NCBI GenBank assembly: GCA_013398295.1
Contig: VZSF01007302.1
Coordinates: 611,428-675,427, forward strand
Reading direction: 5' to 3'
DNA from: Chionis minor
Lineage: Eukaryota > Chordata > Aves > Charadriiformes > Chionididae
Length of the DNA stretch: 64,000 bases
Below the pieces are notes generated by a model, which saw nothing but the letters and a program-made list of their open reading frames with translations, had not been told where the DNA came from and did no database searches. A program made the translations under genes and the position numbers. This document shows, one piece after another, positions 49,609-60,500 of this stretch (the first letter of the stretch is position 1; each line of letters opens with the position of its first letter).

Positions 49609-50399
49609 CTAGGAAATACTAAATCAGAAACCCATTGGTCCATTGCACAGAAGTCAGGTCTGTTGAGACATGAAGAAAAAAAAATCATCTGAATTGTTTA
49701 GAAAACAAGAAGTTGGAGAGATGACCTCATGGAGGAGGAAATTTGAAAATTCCTCAGACCAAGAGCGGTGGTGATGCGACTTTCACATATGCCTACAGTG
49801 GAATGAAGGACCAGAGGAGATTTCCCCAAGCTGCTGAACTCAACCCTCTATGTCCTACAACCCCTTTCAGGAACTTCTGTTGATGGAGGAACAAGTTTCC
49901 ATCCCATAGATTCAGAGCACAGAAAGGCTTCAGGGCGTTGCAGGTGTCCAATAGTGTTGTTAAAAGTCCCCAAAAGTATTAACGTCAAAATAATTTCCTT
50001 GTTTTAATAGCTGAAAATAAGTATCTAAAAGTTCAGTCTCTCACTTAGTGACTTCCATCGCATCATGTCATTAAAAGCTAACTCCTGTAAACACCAAGGT
50101 TCGGTGAGGATCAGATGGACAATGACTGGGGACATCACAGGACAGGATGACGGATGTGAGAGGCAGTTGGACCCAAGATGCCAGTGTGTGGCCACAGCTC
50201 CATGTCCCAAGGCTCAGCCAGCTGTGAGGTCCAGCCTGCATTCCCAAAGGGCATGCATCCACACTCTCCAGTGTGCACGCATCTCTCCAGTAGCTGCTCC
50301 AGACCTCCAGACCCTATAGTAGCCAACTTGCCAACCCTCTGTTCCCTCCAGCGTTTGGCCCCAAGGCCATGGTCTCTCTCATGCCCATCTCCAAGGCCT
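49609..50399. other. Intergenic DNA leading into an LTR-like block
   Basis: The first 450 bases are ordinary. From about 50080 the composition rises in G+C and becomes similar to the block on the right, so the LTR-like element may begin here instead. Confidence 0.4.
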
Positions 50400-51323
50400 C
50401 TTATCCTTCCCAGCGGCTAGTCTGGTTTGAAGTTCGTTAGCATATTAGGTGTATCCACATGCACACACAGAGAGGACTGCAGTTCCTTAGGGAAACACAC
50501 ACACCCTGGTCTCTCTGGCTCCTGGTCCCACAGACACACAAGCCCTGTGAGCCACGGCCCCTTCTCCAGCTGCTGGCACTCAGATTGCATTACACACACA
50601 TGCACACGGCACTGGGAGCCCCTTGTCCAGGGAGATATTTGGAAATGGAGTTTAGTAAGAGTGAGCTGAGCAAGGGCAGAGCATGGCCAGCCCTGATTTA
50701 TACATGTTCAACTGCTTTGATCCCTTTATCCCTCTGTTTTTCCACACTTGCTCCTCCCCAAGCCACATTCATTGGTCCTTCCCCCAAACATCCTATAATA
50801 CGTCTCATACACTCTCACAACTCCCATAAAAACTTCCCACCATAAGTTTTACACAGTCCACAAATGCTCCTCCCTTACATCCTTCTATGAGTCGTGTTCC
50901 TCCTAAGGCAGTAAAGCTTTCAAGGCCACCTGGGAAGCATTTCTTTGGCCAAGCCAAGCCATCTCGGTGGGTCTCAGCCCTGACGGTGCTGATCACCCTC
51001 CGTGGGTAGCCTGGGCAGCCCCAGGAGCAAAGGAGTCAGAGCTCCATTGGCACTAATTACGTTGTTGTGATTCCTCCACCTATTGTGCTTCCTCAACTGC
51101 TTGATGAGCCTTTGTGTTTATGTGATTAGCTCTTAATCACATATGCTAACAGATTAGGGAAACATCCTGCTGGCTGCCTAGTTTCTTGCTCTTCTGACCA
51201 GCCCTGGCGTGGCACCTAGCATGATCTGCCTGCCTGCTGATCCAAAAATATCATGCCCTGCTGCTTCCCATTGCCTAGGCTGCATTAAGTTCCCAAGGTC
51301 TGGGGAACCCTGTCTGGCCAACA
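50400..51323 (-). mobile_element. Possible old endogenous-retrovirus LTR (minus strand)
   Basis: The block is GC-richer than its surroundings, with CA/CAC-rich stretches. On the minus strand it shows a TATA box (TATAAAT, 50702-50696), then about 40 bases on a TACTAAA (50657-50651) that could be a decayed AATAAA, then a GT-rich U5-like stretch. The right edge, read on minus, could start TGTTGGCC at 51323. The arrangement of long U3, TATA, close poly(A) signal and GT-rich U5 recalls avian ERV LTRs. I found no matching target-site duplication and no gag, pol or env coding sequence, so this would be a solo or fragmentary LTR. Borders are uncertain. Confidence 0.42.
51119..51143. other. Perfect inverted repeat (10-base stem, 5-base loop)
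   Basis: TATGTGATTA and TAATCACATA flank GCTCT, inside the U3-equivalent part of the LTR-like block. It could be a paired transcription-factor site or a structural relic. Confidence 0.8.
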
Positions 51324-53852
51324 TCTCATTGTGTTCTCCTCCTTTCAGGCTGTATCAATCACCAGCTTCTCCTCACCTGCATTTGTGAAGGTTTTGAGAT
51401 CCTATAAAAATCTTCCTGCTATACAACTTGTCTCATTTGTTACTGCGTGCCTTTCCCTTTGGCTCCTTCCCTCCAATTACGACACTAGTCTTTCCTCCGG
51501 GTTTCCCTGTCATTCACTCAAAGACGTGTGGTGCCTGCACCTCTGCCCCATTCATGTCCCTTCTCAAAACTCCTTTTCCCTGGAAGACTCAGCAAATCAG
51601 CTGATGAAACATCTTCTTGACCCCACTGTGAGATATAAGGGCAAGAACGAAGAGATCAGTGAAAAGCAGCAGTAACTCTGCTTTATCGAGCAGATAGTCT
51701 AGATTTTGCAGATTGGTTTTAAAGCAAAACAATCGATTTTGAAGCAGGGTCCACATGAAACATTTTCCCTTTCCCGACGCTGGTAAGAAACATGCGGGTA
51801 CATAATCTCTGCCTTCCAGACTCATTCCAGCAGCCACAGAATCTGCGTGACCCTTCTGCTGCCCCTAGGACCGACCACAGTCGGGGCAAGGCAAAGAAAA
51901 AGCTCCATCTCCCAGAGATGTTTGTCATAAAATTTAGCAGCACCCTAACAGACATTCCCCAAAACTAATGCTTTGAAGACCTCAACAAGAACAGATTGTT
52001 GTTTCTCTCTTTATTTTCCCAGCCATTGTAAAATGCCTGCTTTTTTGGTACCCTTTGATGCTTTACTAGAGCAGGGACTATGCTCTGAAGGCGTGGTGAC
52101 GGTACAACTCAACTGAAGACAGAGGATTTACGCAGTCTGAAGACCTGGCCCTACGTTTCACCTTGGCCTTTCCAGCATGCTGATTTAATTTAACCCAAGG
52201 CCAGGAATTAAAATAAAAAACCCCAACAATTCATGCCTGGTTACATTTGTGCTTGTGACCTACGCCTGTCCGAACAGGAGTTGGACAGGACAAAGCACAA
52301 TGCACTTCCTTGCTTTTATTGCTTTCATTCACTTCATGTCATGCCAAAGAAGGTTGATTTAGGAAGTTCTAGTAATTAGCTGCTGATGTTTTTGACTGCT
52401 GTTCCCAAGAGACTTACAATGACTTGTAATGGTTGTTCTGTAGGAAACTCTTTCTGGAACGATTGTAGATAACGTATATTCTGTGTTTGGCTTTACTTTT
52501 ACTCGATTATTTTTTTAAGCAGGGAACATAATTTTTCCTTTAGGCCAAAGTCACCTGTTCCCTACATCCCAGAAACCTCATAAATCCCCATTCCCCTCTC
52601 AGACCATACTGACATTTTGCTGTCAGACTCCACAAAAGAAAGAGGCTTCCTAATTCAGTTACATATTAGACATAGGATAAGTAAAATGGACAAAGCAAGC
52701 AAGGAGAGAGAAAAAATTAATGCTATCTTTATACCAGAAGTAGATGCAGTGCCTTCCATTGCACTTAGCAGTTCAGAAAACTCAAAAGGAGGAAGCACAG
52801 GAGCAACATGTATTTGGAGAGCACAAGTGGTTAGAAAAATTTAAATCTGGGCTGGTGCAATTAAAGGAGGCTCAAACAGCTTCTAATGTGGTCTGTGGCT
52901 GGTTAGTCTCTCACTCTGCAGGATGCTTCCCTGCATTTTTAACTCACGGTTCTGTTAAAAATTAGTGGATGCCTCAGCACTGTTGCATTAAACCTAACAA
53001 ATTCCACGCAAAATTAAAAGAAATACAATAATTATCATTCTAATTCCTCTTTCTGTGCCCTCTGCTGCTCATACACACATGTATTTCTCAAACCCGTAGC
53101 ACGCAGCTATTAGACACCTATTTTGTCTCTTCGATGACTAAACAGTTGGGCATCCATAGCTATAGCTATAGCTATATTTCATACTGTAAAAAAAAAAAAA
53201 AAAACAGCCTGATTTTCAGATTTTCACTTACTCTGTTAATCTGCTACCCACATTGAAAACTCCTGAAAAATAATACCAAGAAAAGCAGATTCTAGCGTGT
53301 GCCTTGTATTCATTGGGTTTGCAAACCGGAATCATAACTTTAATAAAACCGGATTGTTTCTTCCAGAACTGACCTGACCAAGAGTGACTCAGGAAGGATA
53401 TCGTGCGTGAGAGGAATCCAGCCCTGAGAAGGATGTCAGTCATAATAAAACTGTGCTGTATTGAAGTGCTCGTAAAAGACCGGCTTTCTTCACACGCCAT
53501 TGCAAAGCATTACTCATTTGTCGCACTATCTAGGACTGACATTTACCAGCTGCAATTTGCTATTGTGATGCTTTTCCCTTTTACTTCTATTAACTGAATG
53601 CAAACAACATATGACAGCAGATTTGAAATCCTATCAACAACATATTACAGCCACTTAAAAACAGGAATACGGAGATGTAGCATAGGCAATAAGACATAAA
53701 GACACAAACCGTGAACCTTTTTCTCAGCCAAAATATAATAGCATGCAGGTGGGCTATCTTCCATGTGAGATAAATAAAAATATGGAGCACACTGAAAACA
53801 ATATGTAGCTGATTTGCACCTGGCATGAGTTTGGCCCGTAGTGTGTTTTTCT
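51324..53852. other. Intergenic DNA, no gene recognised
   Basis: It contains the ATAGCT microsatellite and A17 run listed below. A 114-codon open frame at 51331-51675 (+) is serine/leucine-rich without a recognised domain. Nothing else is supported. Confidence 0.5.
53156..53204 (+). repeat. (ATAGCT)3.5 microsatellite followed by an A17 run
   Basis: The hexamer ATAGCT repeats three and a half times at 53156-53176. Eleven bases later an uninterrupted run of 17 A occupies 53188-53204. Both are likely length-polymorphic. Confidence 0.9.
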
Positions 53853-53995
53853 CCTGAAGGGGTATTTAAAAGTCAGGCAGACATGGTGATGAGGAATATG
53901 GTTTAGCAGTGGTTTTGGCAGTGTTAGGTTAATGGTTGTACTCGATGATCTTAAAGGTCCCTTCCAACCTAAACCATTCTATGATTCTACAATTC
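53853..53995 (+). mobile_element. CR1 LINE, 3' end fragment
   Basis: It starts 'ggtatttaaaagtcaggcag', equivalent to the VFK-RADV end of ORF2, then 'gttaatggttgtactcgatg', 'atcttaaaggtcccttccaa' and a terminal 'ccattctatgattctacaat'. It belongs to the same subfamily as 28901-29332. Only about 140 bases are kept. Confidence 0.93.
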
Positions 53996-55270
53996 AACAA
54001 AGAAAATGAAGTGTAGGCCTAAAACTGCATCACAAAGAAGACAAGAAATCTGAGTAACACAAAAATCAGTGATTCACAATGTCCTGTATCTCTAGAGTAA
54101 AAGGATTTGTAGCCTTCTCCATGTTCAATGTTTAAGATGGATTATTAGTTTTTACTGGGGTTGCTAAAATTAATTTACTCTTGCACCTTCCACCCTCGCT
54201 TTATGATGATGCCTTTTGAATGTTTAGGATTTAATCCCTACCAAAACGTCGCTAATGTGACCCATGTCACATGCACAGCTGACTGAGTGGCTACTGAGTA
54301 GCTCTGATCTTCAGTTGGGGTTTTAACTTCTCCTTGGAAATAACCGCACAGAAATTCAGATGTCCTCAGGGGAACTGTGCCACACCGATGTGTGCAGGTG
54401 GAGCCCACGGACCTCTCCCTTCCCTCAGCCAGAAGCTATATTTTTCCCTGCTCCCTGCAGCAACGATCCAGAATTCAAGGTCTGGAGACCTTGGCTCACG
54501 TCCACAGCACTTACCAAACCAAGTACATCTCAGCAAAAGGTATGTTTGCGGAATGTAACTTTTAACCTCATATTCTTTGTGTATTGTACAGAGAGGAGCT
54601 GAACAGTTTTATTCTTTTTTTGGTTACACATTCTTTGCTAGTGTTTTGTCAATTAATAAATATTTGCTGAATTCCAGCACACAGGGTATTTTTACAAATG
54701 CTCAGAATATTTCTCAGATTAGTTTGGAAGTCCTTGCCAAATGATAAGATAATGATAAGAAAATAAGCAGAACACCCACACAAGGTACAGATAGCTTGGG
54801 TGTTTTATCAGGATTTAGGATTGTGACACAGTCCTAGTGCTGTTATACAAGAAATCTATGCTTAGAAAATCTCCTGTCTAGGACACCTTCCAGGTCTCAA
54901 CTCTGATATGTCTCTTGCGTGCCCATGTGAGCAACCAAATTTTATCAGCAGCTCCTTCTTCAAATGCTGGTAAATTCCTGCTGCTCAGTACTGTGATTTC
55001 TTTCACAAGTAGACACTTCTCTAGCTCAGAGTGAAGTGGAAGACAGAGGCAAGAATGGTGCAGAAGCCAGGAGGAATCTCTAAACCATCATCTCATTCAT
55101 TTATTTTGTCAAATATATGGGTCTATTAACACCTTCTCCTTATTTTCTGACTTTGCCTTTGGCACACAGCCCCTCCATAGTCACTGTGATCAGTGGAGAT
55201 CCAGCCAGCAGCAGGCAGGGCAGTGAGAAACACAATTCACTTAGTAGGCACCTAGAACAGGTCAGGTCCC
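53996..55270. other. Intergenic DNA, no gene recognised
   Basis: No gene or repeat recognised. Three overlapping open frames at 54334-54602 are shadows of one another without a domain. Confidence 0.5.
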
Positions 55271-55920
55271 TCATAGAATCACAGAATCACAGAACGTTAA
55301 GGGTTGGAAGGAAAGTCTCGAGATCATCTGGCCCAATTCCCTTGCCAAAGCAGGTTCGCCTACAGCAGGTTGCACAGGATGGCGTCCAGGCGGGTTTTGA
55401 ATACCTCCAGAGTCGGAGACTACACCACTTCTCTGGGCAGCCTCTTCCAGTGCTCTGCCACCGTCAGAGGAAAGAAGTTCCTCCTCATGTTCAGATGGAA
55501 CTTCCTATATTCAATTTTATACACATTGCCCCTTGTCCTATCACTGGGCACCACTGACAAAAGACTGGCCCCTCCTCCCGGCACCCTCCCTTTAAGTATT
55601 TGTAAATATTGATGAGATCCCCCCTCAGCCTTCTCTTCGCCAGACTAAAAAGACCCAACTCCCTCAGCCTTTCCTCATAAGAAAGATTCTCCAGCCCCCT
55701 AATTATCTTCGTGGCCCTTCACTGTACCCTCTCCAGCAGTTCCCTGTCTTTCTTAAACTGGGGAGCCCAGAACTGGACACAGGACTCCAGATGTGGTCTC
55801 ACCAGGGCAGAGTAGAGGGGGAGGATGACCTCCCTCAGCCTGCTGGCCACACTCTTCTTCATGCACCCCAGGATGCCATTGGCCTTCTTGGCCACAAGGG
55901 CACATTGCTGGCTCATGTGC
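55271..55920 (-). mobile_element. CR1 LINE, about 650-base 3' fragment of the second subfamily
   Basis: The left end reads 'tcatagaatcacagaatcac' then 'agaacgttaagggttggaag', and the 'ggttgcacaggatggcgtcc' segment follows. At the right end the minus-strand translation gives [38 protein letters not shown] and [13 protein letters not shown], the thumb region of the CR1 reverse transcriptase. The frame is broken between that block and the C-terminal block. The subfamily matches 47731-48023 and 57458-57598. Confidence 0.95.
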
Positions 55921-57457
55921 TCATATTGTGCCTGTCTCTCACCAGTGGCTGTAAAGTTAGTCCTGGCTCACTGGTTTACATGGAGATATCTACCCTGTAG
56001 ACACCTCTGACTAGATTAGATGGATCCTGCCTGAGGTTCATAGATGAGAATGAACTTCCTAGAGCAGGAAGCCACCAGAGCAGAATAACTATCGCCAAGG
56101 CTAGTTGACAACGTTGGGAGCTTTCGGTTTGGGATGACCACTTTCAGACACACAAAAGACCTTTATTTTGATATTGTGGATGTTCACTACTTTCCATTGG
56201 TAGATCAAGCAAATAGATCGCATTACAAACATCTCCCAGTCTGCAATGCATGCACCAGCTGCGAAAACGAAATGTGTTGCTTCTGAACCCATTAGCCTTG
56301 TTGCATCTCAGCCAATTAGCCTCCCTAAAAGAATGAGGGTTTGTAAGTTCAGCTTCAGAGCCATATTAACGTCACGCTGCTGCTTCCAGCTTTACAATCT
56401 CCGAATGTCTGAATCTAGTCTCTGTGCAGGACCGCCTCATCTCAAGCTGTCTACAGCAAACTCATGGCACTCTAATTTTCCATAAATGACCATGGGTTTC
56501 TCAAATGGGCCTTGAAAATTGAGGTGCTCAGATCCATGAGTTGCTATAAGCTATTTTAATCTGTGCAGACCGAGGATGTGCTGTGTAAAGCATGCTGTGA
56601 TGAGCAGGTAACGTGTACAGTGCCATGGAAACCACAAACCAGCTGCAAACCCACCTTGATACCAAGAGCCAGAGGTCAAAGAAACGGTGCTCTAGTTTGT
56701 GGGCTGAGCAAAAGTCTCAGTGCAATCCATTCTTCTGAGTAGCAGACAGTTGTGCCTTCAGCACAACTTCCATGAAGTGTCAACAGTTGCAGTTTAGCAT
56801 AATTCCTGCAATCAACAAAAAAAATTAAAAAACCCAAAAAAACCAAAACCCATAACAGATGAAACTTGAAATCTTGGACTACTGATAAATATTTGTATTA
56901 GAAAAAAGTCACTTTGCATACCTGAGATGTTTTTTGTTTTTAAAATCGGTGCTTGTTTCCATGTTGATATAACCACCAACTACTGTTAATGAGGGACACC
57001 ACAAAAATAGGTTGCTTTACACTTTTACAACAACCCCTCCCCACCCTGGTTGAAACGACAGATAAAATATCTGATTGAAAATGCCCTTTTCCATTCTCTA
57101 GCTTTATAAACAAAGCTGCTAAGGAGAAACTGCTTCCTTATTTCAGAGCTAATGTTGGATTTATTATCTGGATGATATTATTTATCATTAGCCAATGAAA
57201 ACAAATAAATGAAGAGTGCTAGTATATGCAAAGTGTTCATAATGGGATGAGGTTTCCTTAGGTTATGCAGCAGACTGGTCTCTGGATCATATGGACATGC
57301 AGGAGCAATCATTTTCTTTCCGTGAAGGAACCTCTCTGTCTCCTACATGCTCTCATTGATGAACAGAAAAATAAAATTATGCACATCAGTTATAAAGGCT
57401 TTGGTGCTGGATTCTTGAGTTTTACATATCTGCAAACACAAGCTGAAGGGATAAATT
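55921..57457. other. Intergenic DNA, no gene recognised
   Basis: It holds an A-rich, C-punctuated patch at about 56816-56850. Nothing else is supported. Confidence 0.5.
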
Positions 57458-57598
57458 ATAGAATCATAGAATCACAGAATGTTAGCGGTTGGAAGGGACC
57501 TCTGGAGATCAGCCAGTCCAAGCCTCCTGCCAGAGCAGGGTCACCTACAGCAGGTTGCACAGGATGGCGTCCAAGTGGGTTTTGAAATGTCTTCAGAG
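57458..57598 (-). mobile_element. CR1 LINE, 3' end fragment of the second subfamily
   Basis: It begins 'atagaatcatagaatcacag' and includes 'ggttggaagggacctctgga', 'gcagggtcacctacagcagg' and 'ttgcacaggatggcgtccaa', nearly the same as the left end of the element at 55271. About 140 bases are kept. Confidence 0.94.
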
Positions 57599-60500
57599 GC
57601 TTTTTTCTCAAATTATTACAAGACAGACTTTGGTGTGGGTTAACTTTTTATCACCTACTCCACAATAGCTGCCCGCATATCAGGTGTGGTCAATGTGAAA
57701 TAATTCAGGGCAGTTTCCTCCATAGCAAACAGGCCCTGGGACAGGAAAATCAGAGTTACCAAAATAATGTAAATATATATTTTGTACCACATCACGGTTT
57801 TGTAACCGTACCCCAAATCATGTAGGCACTCTGAAGAACTGCCTTTTTTATTCCTTCAAAAAATTGGTACCAGCATGTTCAGAAACAAACAGCAATTTGA
57901 GGTCCTCGTGGTTTAGTGGAACTCCCAACCACCACCAGACAATCCTGCCTCCTTCAAGTACTTCAGTTTCAGCAATTGCATCTTTAGAGCCCCTAAGCCA
58001 CTTATCACTCAAAAACTTGGCTTATGGCTGTGTCATTTTTCCAAGCTCTTCAGCTTTCCTCTGATTTCTAAAGTGACCATTTCCTGTCATTTCACATCAG
58101 CCCATTAGATGTATTAGGAACAAAACCAAACAGCCATCTGCCTCTGAAAAGAGAGGATTTAAAAACAACAGACTCAAGTTGTCACTTTTGCTCTGCCTGG
58201 GAACAAAACACTCAGCAACAGCAGAGACGTTCATGATAGTAAGTCATCATATCTCAAAGTTTTCCCAGATTTGACCAGTATGATAAGGGAAGGTCTGTAG
58301 AAAACCAAACACCAGCAGGTTCATCAAATTACGTCTGAATTTAGTATCATAGAATTTTACCCGCAATGATGAATTTTGCACAAGTGGTTGTTGCTAGAAC
58401 AATAAAATTTTTTTTTTTTTCCCTGCTGTAGAGTAGACTTGCAGATGAGTAAGAAACCTACTCAGTGTGTGCACATACCCCTCCTGCCCAGAGTCCCAAT
58501 AAAACCCTGCAAGGTGGCTGCCTCTCCCCTGATTTCGATCAGGATGATGCGACTCGTATCATTCTAAGCAACGAGAAGTAATGAGATCTTTGCTGTTTTC
58601 AATATCGCTTGGGTAGGCTTCAGACAGGACACAGTGGACGCGTGTGCGTGGAGTCAGATAGTACTTCACGCTTTAAACTGGCTTCAGACAAGTCAATTTA
58701 AGCACCTGTAGCTGCCGCAGGGTAGCGCTGCCGAGGTCAGCATGGGCTGCTTTATCCCACTCTGACTGCACCACGGTCCTGCTCGCAGAAGGTGAGGCTT
58801 AACTTCCCGTTATTATTCCCCTGACCTGATGGGGCCCATGAAACATTTATGATACAACCTCCCAGATTAAATTCCACCAGCAAATGAATTATTAAAAAAA
58901 AAAAAAAACCGAGGAGGAAATCTGGGCTGTTACTATTACCATTGCTTTAAATGTTTTATTTGTATGGGACATTCTGTACAAGACAATGTTAAATATACAT
59001 TTTTTACAAGGGTGACATGTATGACACCTTACCAAAATAGTACCTCTGCTTAGATATTCATCTACATACACAACATGCCACGTCTGTTGTTAGCTAAGGG
59101 GTCACTTTTCAGCACAGGGTATATTTTTTATGCCATAGAAGAAAAGAGAATGAAGTTAAGACATACATGCAAACCGAGTGCCAAATGCCATCGGTGTCTT
59201 TTAATGCTCAGTTATCAAATGGTCACTGCTTTGTTCATTTCAGGAAGTCACATTCATTGGGCAATGAAAAAGAAAACGACAAACAATGAAGAGGAAAACG
59301 TAATTTAAAAAAATAGATGCACACTGCTGGAAGAAGATATGATCCTGCACAGATCTGTGCGAAGGTTTTTGCATTGTCGTATAACATTTTGCATTGCCGT
59401 GTCTGATTGATTCACTCAAAAAGCCCTGTAATGTCTTAAAGGAAATAACTTCTGGTGCTTAAGATTGAATAAAAATGCTCAAATCTTCTTGTTGATGCAG
59501 ACAGCGGCTGAGGTAATGCTCTGGCCTTTTACTGCAGCAGAACTAGATCTAAATGAATGTTCTGGTTGTACATTTCCTCCTTATGGAAGGATGCCCTGCC
59601 ACATCTCAAGAGACACCTCCCTTGTCTAGTAAGGCCACTGTTAATGAACCCTGGTGAAGAAAGATACTGTTCTTAGGCTCCAGAAGCAAGGCATCCAGGA
59701 GCAAGGATGGTGGAAAGACTTTAGCAATGCTGAGGTTCTCAGTGCTCCACCTCGGTGGAATTACCCTACACAGGTGGTGGTTCAGTAAAGTGGTCCAAGT
59801 CCTTTATTTCTGCCTTTGTGAGTGAAGACACCAGTGAACCTGGATTTAGTTCACCTTAAACAGGTGACACATGGACAGTGGACTTTGCAGAACAAATATA
59901 CGTGTGCATAATGACAGAAAATGGGTAAAAAATATGTCTCACTGAGGTTCTGTTGTCACAAAAATTGTTTCAACAAAAGTATTCTCCATAACCATCAATG
60001 AAGGTGCCTCAAAGTTCTTTGCAGCCTGTTTTAGAAAGGGGGTCAGAGTTCAGTGCCCCTCTGCGTCTTCATTTATCCTCCACGATAAACCATAGAACAC
60101 AATCTATTTCCAAGACCTATTCAATAATCTACACTCTCCCTTGTATCCTGAAAAATTCTGACTTCCTCTAGGCTGAAATCCATTTGAGACAATCCTCTTG
60201 GGCTCCCTTTATATCCTCTTATCATCCTACAGTCTGGAGCACAGTTCTCAAAATACTAAAGCAAATATACGTCACGTCCTGGTATGTCCCCTTCTCTGAA
60301 CAGAGAACAGCTCCTCTGAACACATCTGCACTGTAGACAGCTGTATTTTAGTCAGATGAAATCTGGCTTGTCACAAGGCAGCTCCCTCCTTCCCCAGACG
60401 AACACTTATCTTTGCTGCTCTTCTATCAGGGAGTGGAAGGTTATCTCCAAACTGCCATACTTTAAAGCACTGCCTTAAAGTAAATGGTGTAGGTTTCCTA

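Noticed and set aside
55117..55612. 146- and 102-codon + open frames
   Set aside because: They lie antisense to the CR1 at 55271-55920.
58346..58360. 'tatcatagaattttac', resembling a CR1 terminus
   Set aside because: No adjacent 'ggttggaaggg' block, so too short to call.
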